A DNA stretch of 64,000 nucleotides from Sphaerotilus mobilis. Lineage in GTDB: Bacteria > Pseudomonadota > Gammaproteobacteria > Burkholderiales > Burkholderiaceae_C. Shown piece by piece: positions 36,182 to 43,829 of the stretch (the first letter of the stretch is position 1; the number at the start of each line of letters is the position of its first letter). The notes under the pieces were generated by a model. That model saw only the letters and a list, made by a program, of their open reading frames with translations, did not search any database and had not been told where the DNA came from. Where the stretch lies: assembly GCF_004216565.1 (NCBI RefSeq), contig NZ_SGWV01000008.1, positions 682,001 through 746,000 of the forward strand, written 5' to 3'. The position numbers were made by a program, and so were the translations under genes.

Positions 36182-37040
36182 TCAGCCGATCGAGCGGCTG
36201 AACGCGGTTTGATCTGTGGCCATTATGGTGCGGCAGCCTCGAAGAACGTCCCCCGGCCATGTGTGCAAGGCGTCGAGCGAGGCTCGCTGTTCCAGAGACT
36301 TGGACCCGTATTCCTCGCTCTGGTCGACCGATCGCCACCACTCCCCGATCAGTCCACGGCTGCCTCGCGCGCCGATCAGCGCGTCGAGGACGGCCCGCTT
36401 TTGCTCTGGGGTGAAAGTAGGAAGTCCGGAATGTCCATTTCCTTCGTGGGCGAGAGATCGATTGAAATCCTCTTCGTCACGATGGTGCCCGGCGTGAAGG
36501 ACAAGTAGCCCCCGGGAAGGGTGGACGCAAGCTTTTCGAGCGGGGTCTGCGAAGGCTTGGATGACGGCGTCTGCGTGGGGTCCGTAGAGCTCATGGAAGT
36601 CCCTTTCCGTGTGGAGAACTGCGATCTTGAGCGGGAAGCGCCCGTCGGCGCCGAAGCCCTTGTACTCAGCCAGGAACTGCGCCACCAGCTGCTCGGCGCG
36701 CTCGCTGCTGATGCCGCCGGATACGGCGGGCGCAGCAGCGGCGTCGGCCGTGACCACGGGTGCCGAGATCATCGCCGATGCGTCCTGTGGCGGTTCGACC
36801 TGGGGCGCGGCCGCGTCCTTGGTGGGCGACTGCGCCAGGCCGATCACGTAGCTCGCCATCGCCTCCGCATCGCGAGCGGCGCGGAAGATCTCGTGCTTGT
36901 CGTCCTGCAGGGCCTTGACCCAGGACGCCTGGTAGGCCGCGTGGCGATCCGGGTTGAACGGCACACCCAGCTCGGCCGACATGAACAGGCTGGCCATCTG
37001 GGCACGGAGTTCCTCGCGGGCATAGGACTCGCTGCCAAAG
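36182..37040 (-). pseudogene. Truncated ArdC/polyvalent-protein metallopeptidase (antirestriction-type) remnant
   Basis: The minus strand reads SYAREELRAQMASLFMSAEL, then GVPFNPDRHAAYQASWVKAL and DDKHEIFRAARDAEAMASYV. These are the typical C-terminal segments of ArdC-like proteins carried by conjugative elements. A second half contains LAHEGNGHSGLPTFTPEQKR, a zincin-type HExxGH pattern of large polyvalent proteins. Upstream the frame only continues antisense to a hicA fragment, so the N-terminus is lost. ArdC-type proteins counter type I restriction, and this remnant abuts hsdR. Confidence 0.65.
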
Positions 37041-37187
37041 CGCCCGGTCAGGTTCCTGGTGCACACGGTGGGCTCGCACCACCCGTTCAAGTACCCGACC
37101 AAGCCCGGCAAGGTGACGGTTCCGCACCCCAAGAAGGATCTGCTGCTGGCCACGGTGCGCAGCATCCTCATGCAAGCCGGCCTGTGA
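37041..37187 (+). pseudogene. hicA: Truncated HicA toxin (C-terminal half)
   Basis: The plus frame gives a HicA-type C-terminus: VHTVGSHHPFKYPTKPGKVT, then VPHPKKDLLLATVRSILMQA and GL*. The catalytic His is in the GSHH box of the double-stranded-RNA-binding-like fold. The N-terminal 15-20 residues and start codon are missing, replaced by the ArdC-like fragment on the other strand. A HicB gene follows. HicA is an mRNA interferase; this copy is probably inactive. Confidence 0.75.
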
Positions 37188-37233
37188 GGGCCGATCACCA
37201 CCCCAGGAGTGACGACGCTGCTCTACCCCGTAT

Positions 37234-37608
37234 GTGCACACCGGTGACGACCAGCACGCCCACGGCGTCACCTTCCCCGATTTCCCCGGCTGCTTCGCGG
37301 CGGCCGACGACTGGGCCGGCCTTCCGGCCGCGATTCAAGAGGTGGTTCAGGCGCACTTCCACGGCGAAGGCGCGCAGGCCGTGCCGCCGCCGTCGGCACT
37401 GGAGACGCTCCCCACCGATGCGCAGTACCAGGGCGGCGCGTGGCTGCTGGCCGATGTGGACCTGGGCCGCATCGACACCAGCCCGGTGCGCCTGAACATC
37501 AGCCTGCCGGCCAACCTGGTCGAGCAGTTCGACGCCTACGCCCGCGCCCACGGCGCCACCCGCAGCGGCTTCCTGGCGCAGGCGGCGAGGCAGGCGATGG
37601 GGGGGTGA
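37234..37608 (+). CDS. hicB: HicB-family antitoxin, 5' end damaged
   Basis: 124 residues from GTG 37234. It has the HicB partial RNase-H-like domain (VTFPDFPGCFAAADDWAGLP) and a C-terminal ribbon-helix-helix/HTH-like part (ISLPANLVEQFDAYARAHGA, then TRSGFLAQAARQAMGG). Normal HicB proteins begin with about six residues like LLYPV before this point. Those codons are present at 37219-37230 but in another frame, which suggests a one-base deletion. Its toxin partner at 37041 is truncated, so the pair is decaying. A second copy of its C-terminus is at 39700. Confidence 0.7.
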   Translation: MHTGDDQHAHGVTFPDFPGCFAAADDWAGLPAAIQEVVQAHFHGEGAQAVPPPSALETLPTDAQYQGGAWLLADVDLGRIDTSPVRLNISLPANLVEQFDAYARAHGATRSGFLAQAARQAMGG

Positions 37609-37640
37609 GCCATCACTGCTCAGTCCAACGATGAAGCCGA

Positions 37641-37776
37641 TGCGACCCTGGGTGTCGACCTGTACCGGCAGGCTCTGGACCTCGCAGACCCGGCGATGGA
37701 CAAGTCCGAGCTCTTTCGAGAAGCCCTTCGCACCTTCGTGCGCGTGCAGGCGGCTCGCCGGCCGACCGCACACTGA
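37641..37776 (+). pseudogene. VapB/DUF2191-type antitoxin remnant
   Basis: The plus strand carries VDLYRQALDLADPAMDKSEL and FREALRTFVRVQAARR, the typical sequence of a small VapB-like antitoxin (ribbon-helix-helix type). An ATG at 37641 is in another frame, so a single-base deletion near 37647 breaks the reading frame. It ends TGA at 37774-37776. No toxin partner is next to it. Confidence 0.6.
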
Positions 37777-37818
37777 CCCCAACACCTCGCAGGTCACAAC
37801 CGTCGATCTGCGCATCGC

Positions 37819-38352
37819 TCAGTACCTCCCTACCAGCGCCTGCACGCCCTGATGGTTGCGCACCACGTGCCACAGGTACTGCTTGGCCGCATCCGGCCGA
37901 CCCAACAGCACCAGGAGGTTCTCGGCCTTGCGTGACTGCGCGGCCGCCGAGTCGTGGAAGCTGCCGGTCTGCACGTGGCGGCGATCGGCCACGATCGCCT
38001 GGTCGTGGCCGATCGCGTAGGCATCGCTCGTCCGCACATCCACGCCCGCATGGGCCACGGCCTGCAGGGCCGCACGGGCCTTGCCGGACCCGTCGTCGAC
38101 CAGGTTGTTGCGCCGGTCCGCGACCAGACGCACGCGGACGTCGCGCTTGTGGGCCTTCAACAGCGCATCGGCCTGGCCATTCGGGCTGAAGGCGACGGCC
38201 ACGTCCGATGCCGTGGTGCCTGCAGGCCGCGACGTTCCGGGCAGGTCGCGTGCGACTGCCACCGCCGGCATCACCAGGGCAAGCACCCAGCACAAGGCGA
38301 CCGCCTGCCACGCGGGCCTGCCTGGACCCATGTTCAGACTGAGGTCGTTCAC
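37819..38352 (-). CDS. PLD-family nuclease-like exported protein, catalytic Lys replaced
   Basis: 177 residues from GTG 38352, overlapping the previous stop (GTGA). A signal peptide (VALCWVLALVMPAVAVA) is followed by a phospholipase D-like nuclease domain with RVRLVADRRNNLVDDGSGKA and an HKD-like box. That box reads HDQAIVAD instead of HxKxxxxD: the catalytic Lys is Gln. QTGSFHDSAAAQSRKAENLL is the usual end of plasmid Nuc-type enzymes. A segment of about 20 residues before the domain seems missing compared with Nuc. It may be inactive or a binding protein. Confidence 0.6.
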   Translation of the reverse strand: MNDLSLNMGPGRPAWQAVALCWVLALVMPAVAVARDLPGTSRPAGTTASDVAVAFSPNGQADALLKAHKRDVRVRLVADRRNNLVDDGSGKARAALQAVAHAGVDVRTSDAYAIGHDQAIVADRRHVQTGSFHDSAAAQSRKAENLLVLLGRPDAAKQYLWHVVRNHQGVQALVGRY

Positions 38353-38395
38353 ACGCCCTCCCGCCGCATCAACTCGGCCAGCTCGGCCGGCGACA
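38346..38395. repeat. 50-bp direct repeat, first copy (second copy 39882-39931)
   Basis: An identical 50-base segment is found here and at 39882-39931, about 1.5 kb apart in the same orientation. It encodes the last 14 or so residues (SPAELAELMRREGV) of both minus-strand genes at 38349 and 39885. It bounds the PLD/antirepressor/BrnTA stretch on one side and the 39885 gene on the other, so recombination between the copies could delete brnTA. Confidence 0.75.
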
Positions 38396-39035
38396 CGCAC
38401 ACCACGTCGTTCTTGAGGCGACGCACGGTGTAGCCGTTCGTGTCGTCCATGCTGACGTACCACTTCCAAGCGCTGCGCCCATCCTTCGGTGAGATGCCGT
38501 CGGCGAGGTATTCCTCCATCAGCTCCTTGGCGATCATGGATGTGCACATGAACACGTCGTGCATCGCCCGCGCCGTGTCTTCGCGTCGGTGGTGGGCCGC
38601 ATTGGCCTCGATCTCCGCCCGTTTGGCCGTGGCCAGTGCGCGTTGCTGCAAGCTGGCGCCAAGTTGGCTTGATACATGGCTCGGACCGGACGCGTTGAAG
38701 TGGGCCGCCAGCGCGGCAAAAAACTCGCGCTGGTACGCGATCAAGTGCTCGCGCAGTTCAGGCCGCACGCGGGCGGCGCTGATGCCGAACAGCCAGCCGT
38801 TGAGGTAGTCGAGGGGGAGACAGAGGGTCTGCTGGTCGCCGCCGGCGGAAGGGGTAGCCGGAATGGCTACGGTCGAAGCCAAGACCGGATGACGCATCAG
38901 GCGCCGGGTCTGCGCCTGGGCGTCCAAGCCGAGAGCCTCACAAAGCGATCGGACCGAAACGTGGGGAATGCCATTGACCAGAACGGCCAGCAGCGTCGCG
39001 CCGTGGAAGGCGACGGAAACGAGAGAGTCGGCCAT
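38349..39035 (-). CDS. Phage antirepressor N-terminal (P22_AR_N/BRO-type) domain protein
   Basis: 228 residues from ATG 39035, chosen as the domain starts here. The N-terminal half fits the phage antirepressor domain: VAFHGATLLAVLVNGIPHVS, LGLDAQAQTRRLMRHPVLAS, LCLPLDYLNGWLFGIS, ELREHLIAYQREFFAALAAH. Such proteins regulate prophage or element genes. The C-terminal part has a helical stretch (RREDTARAMHDVFMCTS) and the shared tail SPAELAELMRREGV. Its stop overlaps the start of the PLD-like gene. Confidence 0.75.
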   Translation of the reverse strand: MADSLVSVAFHGATLLAVLVNGIPHVSVRSLCEALGLDAQAQTRRLMRHPVLASTVAIPATPSAGGDQQTLCLPLDYLNGWLFGISAARVRPELREHLIAYQREFFAALAAHFNASGPSHVSSQLGASLQQRALATAKRAEIEANAAHHRREDTARAMHDVFMCTSMIAKELMEEYLADGISPKDGRSAWKWYVSMDDTNGYTVRRLKNDVVCVSPAELAELMRREGV

Positions 39036-39159
39036 GACGGGCCTCAAAGGAGTGCGGTTTGCTACAACCGACGCCCTCGCTGCAAATCCCGATCCCTGAT
39101 GAGCAAGAACGGGTGACGTTTGCCACGTGATGCCCGATGCGTACACCCTTATTTAATCG

Positions 39160-39444
39160 ATGTACAATAAATTCATACTCATCGAGTTCGACAGCAGCAA
39201 GCGCGAGAAGACCCTGGCCGAACGCGGCCTTGACTTCGCTCGCGCTGGCGAGGTGTTCGCCGAGGTGCATGTGACGTTCAGCGACGAGCGCATCGACTAT
39301 GGCGAGCCGCGCTTGAACACCGTGGGGCTGCTTGACGGCCGGATGGTGGTCGTTGCCTGGACCCCTCGCGGCGAGGTGCGCCGCATCATCAGCATGAGGA
39401 AAGCCAATGACCGAGAGCAAGCGCGTTTCAGCCCCCTGGATTGA
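39160..39444 (+). CDS. brnT: BrnT-family ribonuclease toxin
   Basis: 94 residues: FDSSKREKTLAERGLDFARA, then DERIDYGEPRLNTVGLLDG, VVAWTPRGEVRRIISMRKAN. These match the BrnT RelE-like fold, an mRNA-cleaving toxin. It overlaps the brnA antitoxin by 38 bases, the normal arrangement for this system. An AT-rich stretch before the ATG (39150-39175) probably holds its promoter. Confidence 0.88.
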   Translation: MYNKFILIEFDSSKREKTLAERGLDFARAGEVFAEVHVTFSDERIDYGEPRLNTVGLLDGRMVVVAWTPRGEVRRIISMRKANDREQARFSPLD

Positions 39445-39703
39445 CCCTGATGACGCACCAGACCTGAGCGAGGCCGACTTGTCCAAAGGCCAATGGCGCG
39501 TCGGCGAGCGTGTGCTGACGCAGCCGGAAGGGATGGCCGCCTTGAAGAAGGCCCGCCGGGGGCGGCCCCCAGCCGCGAATCCCCGTGAACCCGTGACGCT
39601 GCGCCTGGACGCGCAGACGCTGGCGCGCTGGCGAGCCAGTGGCAAAGGCTGGCAGACACGGGCCGCCGCTGCGCTGGCGGCGATGGCGCCGCCAGCTACT
39701 TGA
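39407..39703 (+). CDS. brnA: BrnA-family antitoxin
   Basis: 98 residues with the BrnA pattern: APWIDPDDAPDLSEADLS, RRGRPPAANPREPVTLRLDA, LARWRASGKGWQTRAAAALA. The C-terminal half is a ribbon-helix-helix DNA-binding and dimerisation domain. It neutralises BrnT and represses the operon. The stop is followed by a HicB fragment. Confidence 0.88.
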   Translation: MTESKRVSAPWIDPDDAPDLSEADLSKGQWRVGERVLTQPEGMAALKKARRGRPPAANPREPVTLRLDAQTLARWRASGKGWQTRAAAALAAMAPPAT

Positions 39704-39813
39704 TCCACCTGCCGGCCAACCTGGTCGAGCAGATCGACGCCGATGCCCACGGCGCCACCCGCAGCGGCTTCCTGGCACAGCCGGCGGGGCAGGTGATGGC
39801 GAAGGGCGGCTGA
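39700..39813 (+). pseudogene. HicB C-terminal remnant (duplicate)
   Basis: The plus frame reads IHLPANLVEQIDADAHGATR and SGFLAQPAGQVMAKGG*, closely matching the C-terminus of the HicB at 37234 (ISLPANLVEQFDAYARAHGA, TRSGFLAQAARQAMGG). It lacks a start and runs on from the brnA stop. It is a duplicated fragment, probably from a recombination event between toxin-antitoxin loci. Confidence 0.65.
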
Positions 39814-39881
39814 AGGCGACGCGCCGCCATGACGCGTGCCCTCCCCCACACGCAGACCCTGATCGGCTGACGGGCTGTTGA

Positions 39882-39931
39882 CGTTCACACGCCCTCCCGC
39901 CGCATCAACTCGGCCAGCTCGGCCGGCGACA
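39882..39931. repeat. 50-bp direct repeat, second copy (first copy 38346-38395)
   Basis: Identical over 50 bases to 38346-38395 and in the same orientation. It spans the end of the minus-strand gene at 39885. Confidence 0.75.
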
Positions 39932-40115
39932 TTTCCGGGAGGTCGACCACGACGGCGAGACGCTCGTCGGAAGCGTTGCCTGGTGTTGACTCACGAGACG
40001 CAAGTTGGCCTGCCGCCTCGTCAACTGGCTGAAGAAGTCGGACAGTTCGTGCCGAGGTCATCACTGCCCCAATCTCGACCTTGACTCGATCGCCCGCGAC
40101 ATAATTTCCATTCAT
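39885..40115 (-). CDS. Small protein sharing the antirepressor C-terminus
   Basis: 76 residues from ATG 40115 (a GTG at 40139 would add eight). The body (VAGDRVKVEIGAVMTSARTV) is not recognised. The tail SPAELAELMRREGV is identical to the antirepressor-like protein at 38349, due to the 50-bp direct repeat. It may be an antitoxin-like or regulatory remnant. Confidence 0.45.
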   Translation of the reverse strand: MNGNYVAGDRVKVEIGAVMTSARTVRLLQPVDEAAGQLASRESTPGNASDERLAVVVDLPEMSPAELAELMRREGV

Positions 40116-40252
40116 GTTTGCCCCCCGCTTCTGCGACACGCAGCCAACGACTGAAACAAGCCACTCGTCAACCCGAGGCGACGAGCGACACCCCCACCGA
40201 TAGGCTCACCGATGGTCGACGCGTCGACAACGTCGCGCGTGACGTGAGGCAT

Positions 40253-40263
40253 CAAGGAGGTGA
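40253..40263 (+). promoter_or_regulatory. Near-perfect Shine-Dalgarno sequence
   Basis: AAGGAGGTGAT is a full complement of the 16S rRNA 3' end, 5 bases before ATG 40269, and decides this start over the in-frame GTG 40260 that lies inside it. Confidence 0.75.
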
Positions 40264-40268
40264 TCAAT

Positions 40269-41405
40269 ATGGCGGTGGAATCAATGGACCGTTGCGCAAA
40301 GCGCGCACAGCGCGAGCGACTCGCGAACCTGGCACTCGGCTTTGCCTTGGTGGGCAGCCTCGCAGCATGTGGTGGCGGAGAAGACACCAGCGCCGATCCA
40401 CCGGCGGCTCCCGCACCCGCACCGGCGACCAGTCAGGCCACCAGCAAGTCGGCCCTTCAGACCTTGACCGATGTCGGCCCGGCCAACTACCCAGCAGGCA
40501 CCGTTCAACGCGGCGCGTGGGATGTCATGCAGGGCGAGCGCGTGGCGTGCGGCTTCGGGGCCATCAAGCAGGATGTGCGGCTGGATGCGGCGAACACGAA
40601 CCATCAGGAGTACCTGACGCACAAGAGTCTTGCGACAGGGCAGAGTTGGACTGGTTACTACGAGACTGCAGGCGACGTAGCTTCTGCCTACTTCACAGGT
40701 GTCAACGTTGGAGATCGCATCCATCACGTCGGCTTGCCAGCACTGGCGTGGGGCATGGAGATCCTGACTGGGAGCTACGCCTCTCCCTCCAAGGGCGCTC
40801 CAGATCAAATAGTCTTGGACTCGAACCGGGGTGCATCGAACATTCGCGAGCTCATGACAACCGTCTATCACCTCAAAGGTGCAATGGTTGAAGGCAAGCT
40901 GGCCGGCATCGGCTACAGCCACTTGCGAGACACCGACATCACGTCGCCAGCTTCTGATTTCGAGGTCTACCGCTACGGCACTCAAGTTATGTCGCTCAAT
41001 GGTGCCGACCTGCAAAGGCTTGGAACCAACGTGGTCGCGACCTACCCTTGCGCCGCTGCGCAACAGGTTCAAGGCAACTTCCAACCAGCGTGGGAGCGCC
41101 CGAATCCTTTTCCTGAGATCACAAGCAACACCATCAACTACGGAACACCGATCTACTTCAAGGTCGACTACACCTCGACATTGACCGTCACCAGCCTCGC
41201 GCTCATCCAGGTCAGCGACGGGACCACGATTGCCACGCGCAATCTGACGGCAGCCACTGACCCGGCGAGGATGCTTGGCAAGCACGAGTTCTTCGCAGTT
41301 CCGACCAGTGCGCTGACCGTCGGTCAGAGTTACCGAGTTGTCGCGGCAGGCACCGTGGACGGACATGCCTGGCTGAAGGACTACATCTTCACAGTGAGCT
41401 TCTGA
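40269..41405 (+). CDS. CAP-domain (SCP/PR-1-like) lipoprotein
   Basis: 378 residues from ATG 40269. A lipoprotein signal ends with lipobox LAAC, followed by a Pro/Ala linker. Residues about 70-270 have the CAP/SCP layout: FGAIKQDVRLDAANTNHQEY, then TGYYETAGDVASAYFTGVNV and GDRIHHVGLP. CAP proteins are secreted or surface proteins of varied function. The last 90 residues form a beta-sandwich-like domain (TSTLTVTSLALIQVSDGTTI). It seems to be a stand-alone gene; composition is somewhat lower in GC than the flanks. Confidence 0.65.
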   Translation: MAVESMDRCAKRAQRERLANLALGFALVGSLAACGGGEDTSADPPAAPAPAPATSQATSKSALQTLTDVGPANYPAGTVQRGAWDVMQGERVACGFGAIKQDVRLDAANTNHQEYLTHKSLATGQSWTGYYETAGDVASAYFTGVNVGDRIHHVGLPALAWGMEILTGSYASPSKGAPDQIVLDSNRGASNIRELMTTVYHLKGAMVEGKLAGIGYSHLRDTDITSPASDFEVYRYGTQVMSLNGADLQRLGTNVVATYPCAAAQQVQGNFQPAWERPNPFPEITSNTINYGTPIYFKVDYTSTLTVTSLALIQVSDGTTIATRNLTAATDPARMLGKHEFFAVPTSALTVGQSYRVVAAGTVDGHAWLKDYIFTVSF

Positions 41406-41452
41406 GGACGTGACGAACCAGCAATAGGCACGCACGCCGCCACGATGAGGCC

Positions 41453-42153
41453 TCACCGGGGCCTCATCCCGTTTCTGGATGGCGTGCGTGCCGTGCATGC
41501 GCTGGCGGTGTGGACGCCCGAGGCTCCGTACTCCTTGCACAGCTGGGTGGCACTCGCCTGGTCCGCCGACACGGCATCAGTAGCGGTCCTCGCCGCATAG
41601 GCGCTCACTTCCTCGGCAGACAACTCCCTGTTTGTCGTCGATGCCGCAGTGCTGTCCCTCAAGAGGAAGGCGAACTCGGAGTTCTCAGGTGCGCAGGTCC
41701 AATGGCCAGCAGAAGTGACCACAGGCTGAGCGGTGTCACTGCCCGGTGGCGTCACCATGTCAACAATGCTCCAGGTGTAGACCTTGTTCTGGAACGCGCC
41801 ATTGCACTTCTGGGTCACAACAACATCGAAAGTGCGGCTGTCGGTGCACATGCCCGGTGAGCCGCCGCCAAGCCGGCGGGTAGGCCCGAAGGCTGCCCAT
41901 CGGGACCCACCTTCGCAATCGGCCCCGTCTGCTGCTTCGGCAACACCATCGTCGCCTTCGCATTCGGCCCGACGCAGCTGGAATCGGACGTGATCACGCA
42001 GTCGGTGCGCTGCAGCCGGTAGGGGCGCTTCTCCGCCTGGGCGTGGGGTGTGAGCAGGCCCAGGCCTGCCGTGGCCAGCAGGGCTGCCGCCGCGATGGCG
42101 CGGTGGCCGTGGGCCGGGTGGATGGGGTCGGCGTCAACACCAGTCGCGGCCAT
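41453..42153 (-). pseudogene. Frameshifted secreted protein of unknown function
   Basis: A signal peptide (IAAAALLATAGLGLLTPHA) and mature start (KRPYRLQRTDCVITSDSSCV) run to about SGLPAGL. A one-base deletion near 41875 shifts the frame to GMCTDSRTFDVVVTQKCNG and on to the stop. Adding one G in the run of GGC codons would restore a single protein with a natural Gly-rich join. It has several Cys and lies antisense to the start of the integrase remnant. Confidence 0.6.
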
Positions 42154-42169
42154 CCGAACGATGACGGTC

Positions 42170-42400
42170 AGGGGTTCCCGCCTCACCACCAGCGCCGCCG
42201 CGTCGATGTGGAAGCGCGCCTGCAAGCGCGCTGGCCTGGTCGACGCCCACTTCCACGACCTGCGGGCCAAGGCCTTGACCGACACCGAGGCCACCAGCGG
42301 CATGCAGGCCGCCCGGACGATGGGCGCACACAGCACCGAAGCGCAGACGGCCGACTATGTGCGGCAGCGCAAGGGGCGGACGATCAGGGCGACGAAGTAG
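42170..42400 (+). pseudogene. C-terminal remnant of a tyrosine-recombinase integrase
   Basis: The plus frame encodes MWKRACKRAGLVDAHFHDLR, AKALTDTEATSGMQAARTMG and AHSTEAQTADYVRQRKGRT. These contain the HxxR box (HDLR), the second His (GAHS) and the active-site Tyr (DYVR) of phage-type integrases. The N-terminal two thirds is missing. It ends 95 bases before the 3' end of tRNA-Pro, the usual position of an element integrated in a tRNA gene. Confidence 0.75.
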
Positions 42401-42452
42401 CGACGCCGTTAGGTGCGTCGCGTTCCGTTAGGGGAACGCTTCCCCAAACGAC

Positions 42453-42488
42453 AAGGCCCCAGCCCGGAGAACTCCAGTGCTGAGGCCT
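42453..42488 (-). terminator. Rho-independent-like terminator of tRNA-Pro
   Basis: On the minus strand AGGCCT...CAGC pairs with GCTG...GGCCTT (plus coordinates 42453-42463 with 42479-42488), followed by a short T-containing run (TTGTCG). It lies 8 bases downstream of the tRNA 3' end. A second hairpin, GGGGAA/TTCCCC at 42431-42445, is adjacent. Confidence 0.6.
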
Positions 42489-42495
42489 ACTTAGA

Positions 42496-42572
42496 TGGTC
42501 GGGGCGACACGATTCGAACGTGCGACCTACTGGTCCCAAACCAGCCGCGCTACCAAGCTGCGCCACGCCCCG
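42496..42572 (-). tRNA. tRNA-Pro (anticodon UGG)
   Basis: A 77-base cloverleaf on the minus strand. The acceptor arms are CGGGGCG at 42572-42566 and CGCCCCG at 42506-42500, with discriminator A and encoded CCA. The anticodon loop is TTTGGGA with anticodon TGG, and the T-arm carries GTTCGAATC. The gene abuts an integrase remnant at its 3' side. Confidence 0.95.
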
Positions 42573-42617
42573 AAGCCGGCTAGTGTAGCCCGGCGGCGAG
42601 GGGCTTTCGGGTATGCG

Positions 42618-43568
42618 TCAGACGGCGGCGCGAAGTTCGTTGCGGCGGGGCAGGTCGGGGCCGCGGCGGGTGCAGGTGATGGCGGCGGCCTGGGCGGCGA
42701 AATCGGCGACGCGGCGGACCTCGTCGAGGGTGATGGCGGCCAGGCCGGCGGGCGTCAGGCGGCCGATCTCAGACAGGGCCACGAGCGTGGCGGCCTGGAA
42801 GGTGTCGCCAGCGCCGACGGTGTCCTGCACCTTGACCTTGGGCGCGGCCACCGAGACCTCGCCGTCGCGGGTCCAGGCCAGGGCGCCTTCGCCGCCACGG
42901 GTCATCATGACCAGGCTGACGCCGCCGGCCAGCCAGCCACGGACCAGCGCGGCCGGGTCCTGGTGCGGGTAGAGGCGCTCGAAGTCCTCGTCGCTGAGCT
43001 TGAGCAGGTGGACGCGACGCGACATCCACTCGACCAGTTCCTGCCAGGCGGCGACATCGGGCTGCACGTTCAGGCGCACGTTGGGGTCATAGGACATGAC
43101 GCTGGCGTGGCGGCGCTGCTCGTAGAGAGCGCGGATGGTGCTGCCGATGGGCTCGACGGCGCAACCGTAGGAGCCGGTGTGGTAGGCCGCCGCCTGCGCC
43201 GGCAGGCGGTCGAAGTGTTCGGGCAAAAGTTGCCGGTCGGCGCCGCCATGGCCGTAGAAGCGGTAGCTCGGCACGCCCTCGCTGTCGACGCCAACCAGGC
43301 TCAGCGTGGTCGGGGCATCGCAGCGCATCAGGGTGTCCATGCCGATCTGTTCCTCGCGGATCGTGCGCTCGATGCGCGCGCCGAGGAAGTCGCTGGAGAT
43401 CGCGCCGAAGAAGGACACCGGCTGCGCCATGCGCGCCACGCCCATGGCCACGTTCAGCGGCGAGCCCCCGACGACGGCGTCCAGATGCAGGCCGGTGGGC
43501 GTGGCACCGTCGTCGAAGACATCCAGCAGCGACTCGCCGACGACGACGATGGGCAGACGGTCAGACAT
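42618..43568 (-). CDS. PfkB-family carbohydrate kinase (probable fructokinase)
   Basis: 316 residues from ATG 43568. It shows PfkB motifs: VVGESLLDVF near the start, the GGSPLNVAMGVARM substrate region, and DTVGAGDTFQAATLVAL, the C-terminal GAGD signature with catalytic Asp. It phosphorylates a sugar, probably fructose by comparison with neighbours, on entry through the importer encoded divergently. The start has AGAGG 10 bases upstream. The shared promoter region contains palindromic operator candidates. Confidence 0.85.
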   Translation of the reverse strand: MSDRLPIVVVGESLLDVFDDGATPTGLHLDAVVGGSPLNVAMGVARMAQPVSFFGAISSDFLGARIERTIREEQIGMDTLMRCDAPTTLSLVGVDSEGVPSYRFYGHGGADRQLLPEHFDRLPAQAAAYHTGSYGCAVEPIGSTIRALYEQRRHASVMSYDPNVRLNVQPDVAAWQELVEWMSRRVHLLKLSDEDFERLYPHQDPAALVRGWLAGGVSLVMMTRGGEGALAWTRDGEVSVAAPKVKVQDTVGAGDTFQAATLVALSEIGRLTPAGLAAITLDEVRRVADFAAQAAAITCTRRGPDLPRRNELRAAV

Positions 43569-43602
43569 GGTGGGCAACCTCTTTGCTAATGATCAACAAG
43601 AA

Positions 43603-43622
43603 TGATTTAGGGCGGCGCTAAA
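43603..43622. promoter_or_regulatory. Operator candidate with TTTAG/CTAAA arms
   Basis: TGATTTAG and CTAAAC flank GGCGGCG, making an inverted repeat between the kinase gene and the importer. It shares TGATTTA with the stronger palindrome at 43711, so both may bind the same ROK regulator. Confidence 0.4.
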
Positions 43623-43710
43623 CAAGAAACACGCCAGCCGAACCCGGGGAGAACCCGAGTGGCCGCCGATCGTCGCACTGTGCGGGCCTTGTCGTACTCA
43701 GGGAAACCAC

Positions 43711-43731
43711 TAAATCAAACGCCTTGATTTA
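43711..43731. promoter_or_regulatory. 21-bp palindromic operator candidate
   Basis: TAAATCAA and TTGATTTA form 8-bp perfect arms around ACGCC in the divergent promoter region of the kinase and the ABC importer. The ROK regulator encoded at 47366 is the likely binder. The spacing from the kinase (about 140 bases) and the importer (about 100 bases) fits a control role for both. Confidence 0.6.
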
Positions 43732-43829
43732 AGAAACGAGCCGACTAAGATTCGTTCTGCGTTCTGGAGCACGGTCGCTCCAGATGCCCACCCGGTCCCT
43801 ACCCCTTCGAACCCGTCTCAGGAGACAAC

